Source: an uncultured Lachnospiraceae bacterium (GTDB taxonomy: Bacteria > Bacillota > Clostridia > Lachnospirales > Lachnospiraceae). From it: DNA of 34,363 nucleotides. The translations under genes were made by a program, and so were the position numbers. This document shows, one piece after another, positions 8,447 to 17,041 of the stretch. Every line of letters begins with the position of its first letter. Position 1 is the stretch's first letter. The notes under the pieces were generated by a model. The model saw nothing but the letters and a program-made list of their open reading frames with translations, searched no databases and was not told the DNA's origin. Where the stretch lies: contig CACXEU010000050.1 in assembly GCA_902766735.1 (NCBI GenBank), forward strand, positions 1 to 34,363. The letters are read 5' to 3'.

Positions 8447-9717
8447 TAAATCTCACCTGCCTTAACTATATAGCCTCCTGATGGGAGTTTTCCGTCAGGG
8501 TAATCTGATATTTCTGTCTTTCCTGAAATCGCAACATTCTGTCCAATCGTTACACCATCCGGTATTTTAGAGTTCTCACCGATTACAGCAAGTTCACAGT
8601 TATAAACCTTCTCACTTAACTGGCTGTCTGCGTATTCTCCTACACCAATCGTAACATTTTCTCCTACTTCTACATTTTCAGCAATGATAGAATTGTAAAT
8701 CTTCGTTCCCTTTTTAATCTTACAACCCTGCATAATGATAGAATCGTGAACCTCTGCTCCTTCCTCCACTTCAACATTTGCACTGATTACGGAGTTATAT
8801 ACCCCTCCACAGATATCACAGCCTTCACCAATGATACTACGTTCTACCTTAGACTCTGCAGACAGGTACTGTGGTGGTAACGCATCATTCTTAGTGTAAA
8901 TCTTCCAGAACTCTTCATAAAGATTAAACTCAGGAACAATATCAATTAATTCCATATTTGCTTCCCAATATGATTTTAAAGTTCCTACATCTTTCCAATA
9001 TCCTGTGTACTCATATGCAAAAATTCGTTTTCCGTTCTGATGTACATATGGAATAACATGCATACCAAAATCACAATTCGGCTGATTCTTTAACTTAATC
9101 AACGCCTCTCTAAGAACCGGCCAACTAAAGATATAAATACCCATGGAAGCCAAGTTACTCTTAGGATTCTCAGGCTTTTCCTGGAACTCGGTAATCTGAT
9201 GATTCTCATCTGCTACCACAACTCCAAAACGTCCTGCTTCTTCCCATGGAACCGGCATCGCTGCAATGGTTACATCTGAATTATTCGCCTTATGGTAATC
9301 CAACATCACCTCATAATCCATTTTATAGATATGATCTCCTGACAAAATCAGGACATAATCAGGATTGTAGGACTCCATGTACTCTAAATTCTGATAGATA
9401 GCATTCGCCGTTCCTGTGTACCACTCCGTATTCTGGCTCTTTTCATATGGAGGAAGGACCGTGACCCCTCCAATGTTTCGATCTAGATCCCAAGGAATAC
9501 CAATGCCAATATGGGCATTTAAGCGGAGTGGCTGATACTGTGTCAACACACCTACCGTATCAATTCCTGAATTAATACAGTTGCTTAATGGGAAATCAAT
9601 AATCTTATACTTTCCTCCAAAAGCAACTGCCGGTTTCGCGACTTTCGCTGTCAATACACCCAGACGGCTTCCTTGTCCACCTGCAAGCAGCATCGCAATC
9701 ATCTCTTTTTTAATCAT
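8446..9717 (-). CDS. glgC: GlgC, catalytic ADP-glucose pyrophosphorylase
   Basis: A 423-residue enzyme that makes ADP-glucose from glucose-1-phosphate and ATP, the committed step of glycogen synthesis. Visible motifs: [11 protein letters not shown] and the following [20 protein letters not shown] (nucleotide binding), [28 protein letters not shown] and YWKDVGT, then a C-terminal left-handed beta-helix of hexapeptide repeats. The open frame continues 24 codons upstream, but GAGGTGAT lies just before the ATG at 9717, so this start is preferred. It is first in glgC-glgD-spoVG and diverges from murC; a perfect 17-bp palindrome lies in the shared upstream region. Confidence 0.94.
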   Translation of the reverse strand: MIKKEMIAMLLAGGQGSRLGVLTAKVAKPAVAFGGKYKIIDFPLSNCINSGIDTVGVLTQYQPLRLNAHIGIGIPWDLDRNIGGVTVLPPYEKSQNTEWYTGTANAIYQNLEYMESYNPDYVLILSGDHIYKMDYEVMLDYHKANNSDVTIAAMPVPWEEAGRFGVVVADENHQITEFQEKPENPKSNLASMGIYIFSWPVLREALIKLKNQPNCDFGMHVIPYVHQNGKRIFAYEYTGYWKDVGTLKSYWEANMELIDIVPEFNLYEEFWKIYTKNDALPPQYLSAESKVERSIIGEGCDICGGVYNSVISANVEVEEGAEVHDSIIMQGCKIKKGTKIYNSIIAENVEVGENVTIGVGEYADSQLSEKVYNCELAVIGENSKIPDGVTIGQNVAISGKTEISDYPDGKLPSGGYIVKAGEI

Positions 9718-9881
9718 GTCTATCACCTCGTTGCATAAATTTAAGTCCGGACCATTCTTCCTATACCCGTCCGTGTGGTATTTGTACATTTGATTATATC
9801 ATCAAACCCCTTTGATTAAAAGGCTTTTTCTCGATTTTCTTATTGATTTCTTCTCTTTTTTTCATCATAATTCGACATTCG

Positions 9882-9898
9882 TTGTGCATATTGCACAA
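9882..9898. promoter_or_regulatory. Perfect 17-bp palindrome, candidate operator
   Basis: TTGTGCATATTGCACAA is a 7-3-7 perfect inverted repeat in the 332-base gap between the glgC and murC starts. Its shape suits a dimeric repressor. TTGTG...CACAA half-sites recall Rex or LacI-type sites but do not match either exactly. It is about 165 bases from either start codon and 38 bases upstream of the murC -35 box. The rest of the gap is AT-rich and shows no gene. Confidence 0.5.
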
Positions 9899-9935
9899 TT
9901 ACTTTTCCTGTTTTTTGTAATTCATTGTTTTCCGT

Positions 9936-9963
9936 TTGATTTTTCCATAAATAATTGTATACT
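9936..9963 (+). promoter_or_regulatory. Probable murC promoter
   Basis: TTGATT (9936-9941) and TATACT (9958-9963) with a 16-base spacer. The first 13 bases, TTGATTTTTCCAT, are identical to those of the dnaD promoter at 11652. The expected transcript start near 9970 rules out the in-frame ATG at 9969 as the real start of murC. Confidence 0.65.
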
Positions 9964-9970
9964 TATAGAT

Positions 9971-10034
9971 GCGTAAATCATTTCCTATTAAATGGGTTTT
10001 CATACGCACTTTACGAATTGTGCTACATTGTAGC
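9971..10034 (+). promoter_or_regulatory. Structured murC leader
   Basis: The 80-base leader can fold into an outer TGCGTA/TACGCA pair enclosing CATTT/AAATG, followed by a small hairpin GCTAC-ATT-GTAGC (10022-10034) that ends seven bases before the GGAG ribosome site. It might tune translation; no known riboswitch is recognised. Confidence 0.3.
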
Positions 10035-10049
10035 GGAATGGAGTTTATT

Positions 10050-11432
10050 ATGTATCAATTAAATTTTGACGTTCCGGCGAAATTACATTTTACCGGAATT
10101 GGTGGCATCAGCATGAGTGGCTTGGCTGAGATTATGCTTTCCCGTGGTTTTACGGTAACCGGTTCTGATTCCAGAGAATCAGAAATCACAAAGCATCTGG
10201 AATCTTTAGGCGCCACTGTTTTTTATGGACAGCAGGCTTCCAATGTTGCTGATGATGTAGATGTTTTAATATATACAGCTGCAGTGAAGGCAGATAACCC
10301 GGAATTAGTGGCTGCAACCGAAAAAAATATTCCTTTATTAACCCGTGCCGAATTTCTCGGACAAATCATGAAAAATTACAAGGAATCCATCGGCGTATCC
10401 GGAACTCATGGAAAAACTACAACCACTTCCATGATTTCTCAGATTTTGTTGGAAGCTGATACCGATCCTACTATTTTGGTCGGTGGAATTATGCCAACCA
10501 TCAAGGGAAATACCAGAGTAGGACATTCCGAGCATATCATTACGGAATCCTGCGAATATACCAATAGTTTTCATTCTTTCCCACCAAAAATCGGTATTAT
10601 CTTAAATGTTGCTGCAGATCATCTGGATTTCTTCAAGGATTTAGACGACATCAGACACAGTTTTAAAGTTTATGCATCATTGATTCCGGAAGACGGTACT
10701 TTAGTCATTAACAGTGACATTGAAAACGTGGAATACTTCACAGAAGGACTGAAGTGTAACGTGATTACCGTTGGTTCTGACCCGAATAAGAGTGATTACA
10801 GTGCCACAAACATTACTTATGATGATTTTGCCCATGGTTCTTACGATTTAGTAAAGAACGGAAAGGTCATTGCACATATTACTTTAGGCGTTACCGGAGA
10901 ACATAATATTTATAATTCTCTGGCAGCCATCGCTACAGCGCACGTTCTTGGATTAAAGGATGAAGATATTCTTAAAGGGCTTCAGCAGTACGGTGGAACG
11001 GATCGTCGTTTCCAGTACAAGGGAAAAGTGAATGGATTTACAGTCATCGATGATTACGCACATCATCCGGATGAAATCCGCGCTACAATTAAGACTGCAA
11101 AACATTATCCTCATAAGAAGATGTGGATTGTATTCCAGCCACACACTTACACCCGAACCAAAGCCCTGCTGCATGAATTTGCGCAAGAACTTTCCAAGGC
11201 AGATGCCGTAGTTTTGGCAGACATATATGCCGCCAGAGAAAAGAACACTTTGGGCATTAGTTCTGAAGATGTAAAAAATGAAATCGAAAAAATCGGAACC
11301 GAAACATACTATTTCCCTTCTTTCGAAGAAATTGAACAATTTTTATTAAAAAATTGTAAAGAAAATGACTTGTTAATAACTATGGGAGCCGGAGATGTAG
11401 TAAACATCGGGGAAGACCTGTTAAAAAAATAA
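10050..11432 (+). CDS. murC: MurC, UDP-N-acetylmuramate-L-alanine ligase
   Basis: A 460-residue cytoplasmic Mur ligase that adds L-alanine to UDP-MurNAc using ATP, the first amino-acid step of peptidoglycan synthesis. Motifs: FTGIGGISMSGLAE (UDP-substrate Rossmann loop), SGTHGKTTTTSM (ATP loop, G118-T124), ADHLDFF, GEHNIYNSLAAIA, TDRRFQ, DDYAHHPDEI and FQPHTYTRTKALL, all in the expected order. The frame continues 27 codons upstream, but the ATG at 10050 follows GGAG, gives the usual family N-terminus, and is downstream of the promoter. It is followed by its own terminator. Confidence 0.95.
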   Translation: MYQLNFDVPAKLHFTGIGGISMSGLAEIMLSRGFTVTGSDSRESEITKHLESLGATVFYGQQASNVADDVDVLIYTAAVKADNPELVAATEKNIPLLTRAEFLGQIMKNYKESIGVSGTHGKTTTTSMISQILLEADTDPTILVGGIMPTIKGNTRVGHSEHIITESCEYTNSFHSFPPKIGIILNVAADHLDFFKDLDDIRHSFKVYASLIPEDGTLVINSDIENVEYFTEGLKCNVITVGSDPNKSDYSATNITYDDFAHGSYDLVKNGKVIAHITLGVTGEHNIYNSLAAIATAHVLGLKDEDILKGLQQYGGTDRRFQYKGKVNGFTVIDDYAHHPDEIRATIKTAKHYPHKKMWIVFQPHTYTRTKALLHEFAQELSKADAVVLADIYAAREKNTLGISSEDVKNEIEKIGTETYYFPSFEEIEQFLLKNCKENDLLITMGAGDVVNIGEDLLKK

Positions 11433-11444
11433 TCTATTAACATT

Positions 11445-11492
11445 TCCACAAATTTTTGCTGAATTTTATTAACAAAGATTTGTGGATTTTTG
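11445..11492 (+). terminator. Terminator of murC
   Basis: Stem TCCACAAAT / ATTTGTGGA (11445-11453 with 11478-11486) followed by TTTTTG. The 24-base loop is long, which lowers certainty. Confidence 0.65.
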
Positions 11493-11651
11493 TTTACATA
11501 ACTTTACAATTCAGAAACCTGTCCGAGTCCTTTTACAATGGGGAAAGCGACAGTTTTCGACAATTTATTTTATTTTGTTATCATCACTATTAACATTATT
11601 AACACCCCTTTGAAACCCTTTAATAATGGGCTTTTCAGCCAATTTGTGATG

Positions 11652-11679
11652 TTGATTTTTCCATTTTTTTTGCTATACT
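11652..11679 (+). promoter_or_regulatory. Probable dnaD-dnaC-prs promoter
   Basis: TTGATT (11652-11657) and TATACT (11674-11679) with a 16-base spacer, 43 bases before the dnaD ATG. Sequence, spacing and -10 are the same as in the murC promoter. Confidence 0.65.
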
Positions 11680-11722
11680 CTTCTAAGGAAAGACAAGACT
11701 AACGAATAGAGAGTAGAGCAAA

Positions 11723-12838
11723 ATGTGTAAATTGGTTTTAGACAGAGGAGTCTTCTCAGACTTCACATCTGTTTCAAATATTTTTATAGATGAATATATG
11801 CCAAATGCAAACGGGGAATTTGTTAAGATTTACCTTCATTTATTACGCCTGGTGCATAGTACTACTGCAATCCCTGCAGATTTTTCTACAGAACATATTG
11901 CAGATCAGTTCCAGCTTCTGGATTCCGATGTTGTACGAGCACTGAATTACTGGTCAGATCAGGGACTCCTTTCTCTATCCTTTAATAGTAAGGAGGAAAT
12001 CTCCGGAATTAAGTTTGAACCAGTGAAAAAGACCGAAGTCGTTGTAGAGCCCCCTGTTTTAGCGAAAGCATCCGGCGAAAGTTTTTCCGCAGCCGTTCCG
12101 GAAAGTTCCGGAATCATTATTCCTTCCAAGAAGAAATATACCGCTGCAGAAATTCGTCAGTTTTCAGGCAATGAGGAACTTCAGCATTTGACCTTCCTTG
12201 CCCAGACTTATTTAGGAAAAACATTAACTTCTTCGGACGTAAATTCCATTATTTATATGTTAGATGGTTTGAAACTCAGTGTGGATTTTATTGAATACAT
12301 TATGGAAACTTGCATTTCCATGGGAAATAAAACGCTACGCGCCATAGAAAAGCAGGCTGTGGAATATGCCCGTCGTGGCATCGATAATTCCACCGATGCG
12401 AAAAACGATGAACTACTTCGTCGTGCCATCTTCCAAAGCATTTATAAAATATTTGGCTTAGACGCAAAAACACCTATTAAAAAAGATATTTCCTATGTTT
12501 CAAAATGGACGAATGAGTACGGTTTTTCTGACGATATTATTTTAGAAGCTTGTAATCGTACCATGGAACACATCCACACCGGAAGTTTTCCATACACGGA
12601 TAAGACTCTTACTAACTGGTTTCAGAACAAAGCCTTCTCCTTAGAAGCCATTGAAGCATTGGACAAGGCTCATTCTGAGGATTTTAAGCAATCTGTACGC
12701 CCTAAGGTAACAATTTCACGCCCTAAGCGTGCAAAATCCTTTGAACAGCGAAATTACGATTATAACGATTTAGAAAAAAAATTACTTTCCAGCAGAGACA
12801 AAAAATTAAAGTCATCCAAGAAAAGTGATGCGAAATAA
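11723..12838 (+). CDS. dnaD: DnaD-domain replication-initiation protein
   Basis: A 371-residue protein with a winged-helix-like N-terminal part (about residues 1-90, DVVRALNYWSDQGLLSL), a Pro/Ser-rich linker, and two helical DnaD C-terminal-type domains (about 135-215 and 230-315). The second carries the typical ending PYTDKTLTNW, followed by a Lys/Arg-rich tail. In Firmicutes DnaD remodels origin DNA and helps bring in the helicase loader. It lies 20 bases before a DnaC/DnaI loader, and the pair probably act together on the replicative helicase. The start has only a weak GAGAGTAGAGC ribosome site. The two DnaD domains and 371 residues make it longer than the 230-residue Bacillus DnaD. Confidence 0.88.
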   Translation: MCKLVLDRGVFSDFTSVSNIFIDEYMPNANGEFVKIYLHLLRLVHSTTAIPADFSTEHIADQFQLLDSDVVRALNYWSDQGLLSLSFNSKEEISGIKFEPVKKTEVVVEPPVLAKASGESFSAAVPESSGIIIPSKKKYTAAEIRQFSGNEELQHLTFLAQTYLGKTLTSSDVNSIIYMLDGLKLSVDFIEYIMETCISMGNKTLRAIEKQAVEYARRGIDNSTDAKNDELLRRAIFQSIYKIFGLDAKTPIKKDISYVSKWTNEYGFSDDIILEACNRTMEHIHTGSFPYTDKTLTNWFQNKAFSLEAIEALDKAHSEDFKQSVRPKVTISRPKRAKSFEQRNYDYNDLEKKLLSSRDKKLKSSKKSDAK

Positions 12839-12858
12839 TCTGCTTTTTAGGAGAATTT

Positions 12859-13851
12859 ATGGCAATTACAAGAGATCAGGCTGACGTTATTGCAAACCGC
12901 TATAACAATCGTCGCATTACCAATAAATTGAAAATGGAAAAACGGATTCAGGAGGTTTACTCTTTAATTCCGGAAATGGCTGAATTGGATCAGGAGATTT
13001 CCGGGCTGGCACTTCGTGCCACAAAATCCGCCTTGCAAGGAGATAACTCCTTTAAGGACAGCCTGCGAGAAGACATCGCTGTGATTTCAGAGCGAAAAAA
13101 AGCACTTCTTCTGGCAAATCATTTTCCTGCTGATTATCTAGACGAGATTTTTACCTGTCCGGATTGCAAGGATACAGGTTATGTAAACCAGAAACCTTGT
13201 CATTGTCTGAAAGAAGAAATCATTAAACTTTTATATTCCCGTTCCGAATTACAGGAAATTCTTGACCGGGAAAACTTTGACACCTTTGATTATTCCTTAT
13301 ATTCAGAGGATTATATTGATGAAACCACCGGCATTTCTGCTGCCGAAAATATAGAAACAGTGATGGATCATTGCCATTATTTTATTAATCACTTTGACAA
13401 AACCTTTGATAATCTGCTATTCTATGGCAGGGCAGGCACAGGAAAGACCTTTTTAATTAACTGCATTGCTAAGGAATTAATTGAAAAATCTTATTCCGTG
13501 ATTTACTTGTCAGCGGTTCAGTTATTTGATTTAATGGCTGATTATTCATTCCGAAGAGATAACAATTCTGTTTATTCTCAAATCAGCATGGATGAATTAA
13601 TTCACTGCGACCTTTTAATCATTGACGATCTTGGAACAGAAATGACGAACTCCTTTACGGATTCTTCCCTGTTCGATTGTCTTAACGAACGTCTTACGCA
13701 TCAGAAATCTACAATTATTTCTACGAACCTTTCCCTACAGCAATTGCAGGAACGGTACGAGGAACGTATTTTTTCCAGAGCCGCTGGAAATTATACGCCA
13801 CTGAAGATTTTTGGTGATGATATAAGAATAAAAAAGAACTATACAGTTTAA
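12859..13851 (+). CDS. dnaC: DnaC/DnaI-type helicase loader ATPase
   Basis: A 330-residue AAA+ ATPase that loads the replicative helicase at origins. It has a helical N-terminus, a zinc-binding set C100-x2-C103 and C114-x-C116, a Walker A loop GRAGTGKT (190-197), Walker B LLIIDDLGTE, a sensor ISTNLS and a C-terminal EERIFSRAAG with a probable arginine finger. The zinc site is a DnaI feature. AGGAG sits just before the ATG. It belongs to the dnaD-dnaC-prs operon with short gaps and no terminator inside. By sequence type it could equally be named dnaI. Confidence 0.92.
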   Translation: MAITRDQADVIANRYNNRRITNKLKMEKRIQEVYSLIPEMAELDQEISGLALRATKSALQGDNSFKDSLREDIAVISERKKALLLANHFPADYLDEIFTCPDCKDTGYVNQKPCHCLKEEIIKLLYSRSELQEILDRENFDTFDYSLYSEDYIDETTGISAAENIETVMDHCHYFINHFDKTFDNLLFYGRAGTGKTFLINCIAKELIEKSYSVIYLSAVQLFDLMADYSFRRDNNSVYSQISMDELIHCDLLIIDDLGTEMTNSFTDSSLFDCLNERLTHQKSTIISTNLSLQQLQERYEERIFSRAAGNYTPLKIFGDDIRIKKNYTV

Positions 13852-13877
13852 ACATTTACAATGGAGGAAATTTCAAA

Positions 13878-15053
13878 ATGATAAACCAAAAGTATGTTGA
13901 ATCAATCCCAGTAGGACCGTTAGCCATCGTTGCATTATCCGGAAGCAAGCAGTTATGCGATACCGTTGATGCATATATCAGTGACTGGAGAAAGGAACGC
14001 CTGGAATCCAAGGAATCCCCAATCACTTATCAGGGTTATGTTAAGGATTCTTACCTTTTAGATGTAAGCACTCCACGTTTTGGTACTGGGGAAGCAAAAT
14101 GTACCTTAAAAGATTCTGTCAGAGGTTGTGACCTTTACATTATCGATGATGTTACAAACTACAGCATTGAATATACCGTATGCGGTCATAAGAATCACAT
14201 GTCTCCGGACGATCACTACGCAGATATCAAAAGAGTTATTGCTGCAGCTGCCGGTAAGGCACACAGAATTACTGTCATCATGCCTTTCCTTTACGAAAGC
14301 AGACAGCACAGACGTACCGCAAGAGAATCTATGGACTGTGCAGTAATGCTTCAGGAATTAGTAAACATGGGGGTAGATAACATCTTAACTTTCGATGCAC
14401 ACGACCCACGTGTTAACAATGCAATTCCTGTTAGTGGTTTTGAATCAATTATGCCAACATATCAGTTTATCAAAAACCTTCTTAAAAATGTTGATGACCT
14501 TAAAATAGATGCAGATCACTTAATGATGATCAGTCCTGACGAAGGCGCCATGGGACGTGTTGTTTACTATGCAAACGTTTTAGGCGTAAACATGGGAATG
14601 TTCTATAAGAGACGTGACTATACAACAATTGTTGATGGTAGAAACCCAATCGTTGCGCATGAATATCTTGGTGAATCCGTCGAAGGAAAAGACGTTATCA
14701 TCGTTGATGACATGATTTCTTCCGGTGACAGTATGTTAGACGTTGCAAAACAGTTAAAGATGCGTAAAGCTAACAGAGTCTTCGTTGCTTCTACTTTTGG
14801 TCTCTTCACAAACGGTTTAGAGAAATTTGACAAAGCTTACGAACAGGGCTTAATCAGCAAAGTTATGACAACAAACTGTGTATACCAGACTCCTGAATTA
14901 TTAGAAAGAGAATGGTACATCAACGTAGATGTTGCTAAGTACACAGCATTGTTCATTGATAAATTAAATCATGATAGTTCTATCAGCGATTTATTAAATC
15001 CATACGAAAAGATTAAGAAACGTGTAACAAAATACACGGAAGGACAGAAATAA
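13878..15053 (+). CDS. prs: Ribose-phosphate pyrophosphokinase (PRPP synthetase), long form
   Basis: A 391-residue enzyme making PRPP from ribose-5-phosphate and ATP for purine, pyrimidine, histidine and tryptophan synthesis. Motifs: YESRQHRRTARE (ATP loop), TFDAHDPRV (metal-binding His), SPDEGAMGR, KRRDYT (flexible loop) and the PRPP signature VIIVDDMISSGDSML. It is about 75 residues longer than the usual 315-residue enzyme, with extra sequence near the N-terminus (for example YISDWRKERLESKE) and a longer C-terminus. GGAGG precedes the ATG. It ends the dnaD-dnaC-prs operon and is followed by a strong hairpin. Confidence 0.92.
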   Translation: MINQKYVESIPVGPLAIVALSGSKQLCDTVDAYISDWRKERLESKESPITYQGYVKDSYLLDVSTPRFGTGEAKCTLKDSVRGCDLYIIDDVTNYSIEYTVCGHKNHMSPDDHYADIKRVIAAAAGKAHRITVIMPFLYESRQHRRTARESMDCAVMLQELVNMGVDNILTFDAHDPRVNNAIPVSGFESIMPTYQFIKNLLKNVDDLKIDADHLMMISPDEGAMGRVVYYANVLGVNMGMFYKRRDYTTIVDGRNPIVAHEYLGESVEGKDVIIVDDMISSGDSMLDVAKQLKMRKANRVFVASTFGLFTNGLEKFDKAYEQGLISKVMTTNCVYQTPELLEREWYINVDVAKYTALFIDKLNHDSSISDLLNPYEKIKKRVTKYTEGQK

Positions 15054-15070
15054 TAGAAATAGTTATTAGC

Positions 15071-15108
15071 AAGGGCTGAACGGCAAAAAATGCCATTCAG
15101 CCCTTTTC
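15071..15108 (+). terminator. Terminator of the dnaD-dnaC-prs operon
   Basis: Stem AAGGGCTGAA-GGCA / TGCC-TTCAGCCCTT with a single mismatch and A-rich loop, followed by TT-CTA-TTTT on the plus strand. It lies between convergent genes. Confidence 0.85.
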
Positions 15109-15139
15109 TATTTTGCAGGGATTAGTAGCGCGACTTTTT

Positions 15140-17041
15140 TTACAGTCTGATAAAGTTGTAATTCAGCCCCAGCTTATCTGCCAGTAATTTTTCTCTTGTA
15201 TGACAGGAGAAAACAATTACCTGCTCCATTTGCTCTGACATATAGCGAAGGGTATTTCCCATTCGTTTATTGTCATACATTGCAAAGGCATCGTCCAGAA
15301 GAATCGGCTTTTTGTCCGTTTCAAAAATGATGTCTGTTGCTGCCAGACGAAGAGACATGTAAATTTGCTCTACTGTTCCCTTACTGAGACGACTTGAGGA
15401 AATTAAATGATTCTTTCCCTGTACGGAAATGTTCAGTTTTTCATCAATGGATAACTGATCATACTTTCCGTTGGTAATATGTCCCATATATTCTGACGCT
15501 TTTTCGTTCAGCTTTCTTCCGAAGCTGTTTCGAATCTCATTTGCAATTTCTTCGATTTCTTCTTTTGCAGTCTGGAGAGCCTGAATCTCCATTTTTGCTT
15601 TCTGAATATTTTCTTCTCGATGCTTTAATTCATCGATTCTTTTTTCGGTTTCAATATCTCGTTCTTTTTTCTGTTCCAGAACCCACTGGGATTTTGAGAT
15701 TGCTTCCTGAACCTTTCGCTTTTCTTCATTGAGTTCTTTCAGGTCTTCGCTGTAATCTTCCAAGCCAAATTCCTTTTGTTCCTCAATACGAATCATATTC
15801 TGGACGCTTTCCAGATTTTCTTTCTTTCGTTCCACCTGACGTTCTGTATAAACCTCTTCATGCTTTGCTGCTTCCAGTCGTTCCAAAGTCTGACGTAATT
15901 CCTTGATGACGAGAAGTTTCTCTTCCTTCTGTCTTCTATTAACTACATATTTGAAAATCGCAAGTACAAGGAAGAAAAAGGCTGCGACAAAACAAATCAC
16001 CGGTTTAAACCATACCGCCGGGTTATACAAGCGATAAGAGTTTCCAAAAAGCAATCCAATTCCAACACCGATGGCTGCCATCATCATAATTAAGAAAGCA
16101 ATCGGGATATTCGTGCTGTTCATAACCTTGTCATTGACCTTTTCCATGGTTTGACGGGAGTCAATACCTCGATTCTGAAGCTGAGCCTTTAATTCTTCTT
16201 CGTGCTCCCGAACCTTCACGAGAGTAGCCGAATTCTTTTCTAAATCTGCCGTCAGGCTAATTACTTCCTGATAGAGGTTTTCTTTGCGCTCGTTCTGCTT
16301 TGCTAATTCCTCCAAACGTTTTGCATCTTTTGCGGAAAGTTCCTTTTCCCTAAGTTCTACGTCCTTTAATTCACTTTGCTTTCCTTCAATTTCAACAACA
16401 ATCCCCTGCTGCTCTGCTTCGGAAACTTCCAGCTGTTCCTGCGCATTGAAGATGGATTTACGAATAATGTCTTCTTCGCTGATTTTATATTCTGCATTAA
16501 TCTTTTTCTTTTGATTGTCTAAATCCGCAAACGCCTTCTTAATGTCAATTTCCATGGATTTTGTGGATCCAATATTTGCCGCATAATTCTTCAGAATTCC
16601 TTCCAGCTCCTTGTCTGTGCTGCTTCCCAGCTGGCTAATGCTGATTGTGTTGTAATAGCATTTTTCATCCAGACCGGCAAACAACTGATCAATCTCATCT
16701 TCCGTAAGAATCTTTCCGGTATCTTCATTAATCACCTGGAAAAGGCGATGCTCCTTGTTGAAGTTCCGCTCAATCCGGTAGGTTACTCCATCCGTTTCAA
16801 TCCGCATGTTTCCCTGATAGTTTGCCGGATTTTCCCATGGCTCATACTTTACATATAAATCATTGACACTGGCTTTTCCTCTTTGTCGTTCGATTCCAAA
16901 AAGCATTGCTCTGATAAAAGTATGTAATGTGGTTTTTCCTGCTTCGTTTTCACCATAAATAATATTTAATCCAGGCTTTAAAGATACAGATTGATGATTA
17001 AATTTTCCGAAATTAATCAAATTCATATCCTTAATAATCAT
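15140..17041 (-). CDS. yhaN: YhaN-like SMC/Rad50-type ATPase
   Basis: A 633-residue ABC-type ATPase with the two halves of the nucleotide-binding domain at the ends and coiled coils between. N-terminal Walker A is YGENEAGKTTLH; near the C-terminus are the signature SSRLSKGTVEQIYMSLRLA, Walker B KPILLDDAFAMYD and an H-loop CHTREK. Two hydrophobic helices in the middle of the coiled coil (IPIAFLIMMMAAIGVGIGLLFG and VICFVAAFFFLVLAIF) are a known feature of YhaN and suggest membrane attachment. It overlaps the nuclease gene by ATGA, so the two are translationally coupled and probably form an SbcC-SbcD/Rad50-Mre11-like complex in DNA end processing. Confidence 0.88.
   Translation of the reverse strand: MIIKDMNLINFGKFNHQSVSLKPGLNIIYGENEAGKTTLHTFIRAMLFGIERQRGKASVNDLYVKYEPWENPANYQGNMRIETDGVTYRIERNFNKEHRLFQVINEDTGKILTEDEIDQLFAGLDEKCYYNTISISQLGSSTDKELEGILKNYAANIGSTKSMEIDIKKAFADLDNQKKKINAEYKISEEDIIRKSIFNAQEQLEVSEAEQQGIVVEIEGKQSELKDVELREKELSAKDAKRLEELAKQNERKENLYQEVISLTADLEKNSATLVKVREHEEELKAQLQNRGIDSRQTMEKVNDKVMNSTNIPIAFLIMMMAAIGVGIGLLFGNSYRLYNPAVWFKPVICFVAAFFFLVLAIFKYVVNRRQKEEKLLVIKELRQTLERLEAAKHEEVYTERQVERKKENLESVQNMIRIEEQKEFGLEDYSEDLKELNEEKRKVQEAISKSQWVLEQKKERDIETEKRIDELKHREENIQKAKMEIQALQTAKEEIEEIANEIRNSFGRKLNEKASEYMGHITNGKYDQLSIDEKLNISVQGKNHLISSSRLSKGTVEQIYMSLRLAATDIIFETDKKPILLDDAFAMYDNKRMGNTLRYMSEQMEQVIVFSCHTREKLLADKLGLNYNFIRL

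Noticed and set aside
9718..9789. Upstream 24-codon extension of GlgC
   Set aside because: The ATG at 9717 has a proper GAGGTGAT site and begins the conserved family N-terminus; the extension has no ribosome site and is not family-like.
9969..10049. Upstream 27-codon extension of MurC
   Set aside because: It would start almost at the predicted transcript start and lacks a ribosome site; the ATG at 10050 has GGAG and the normal MurC start.
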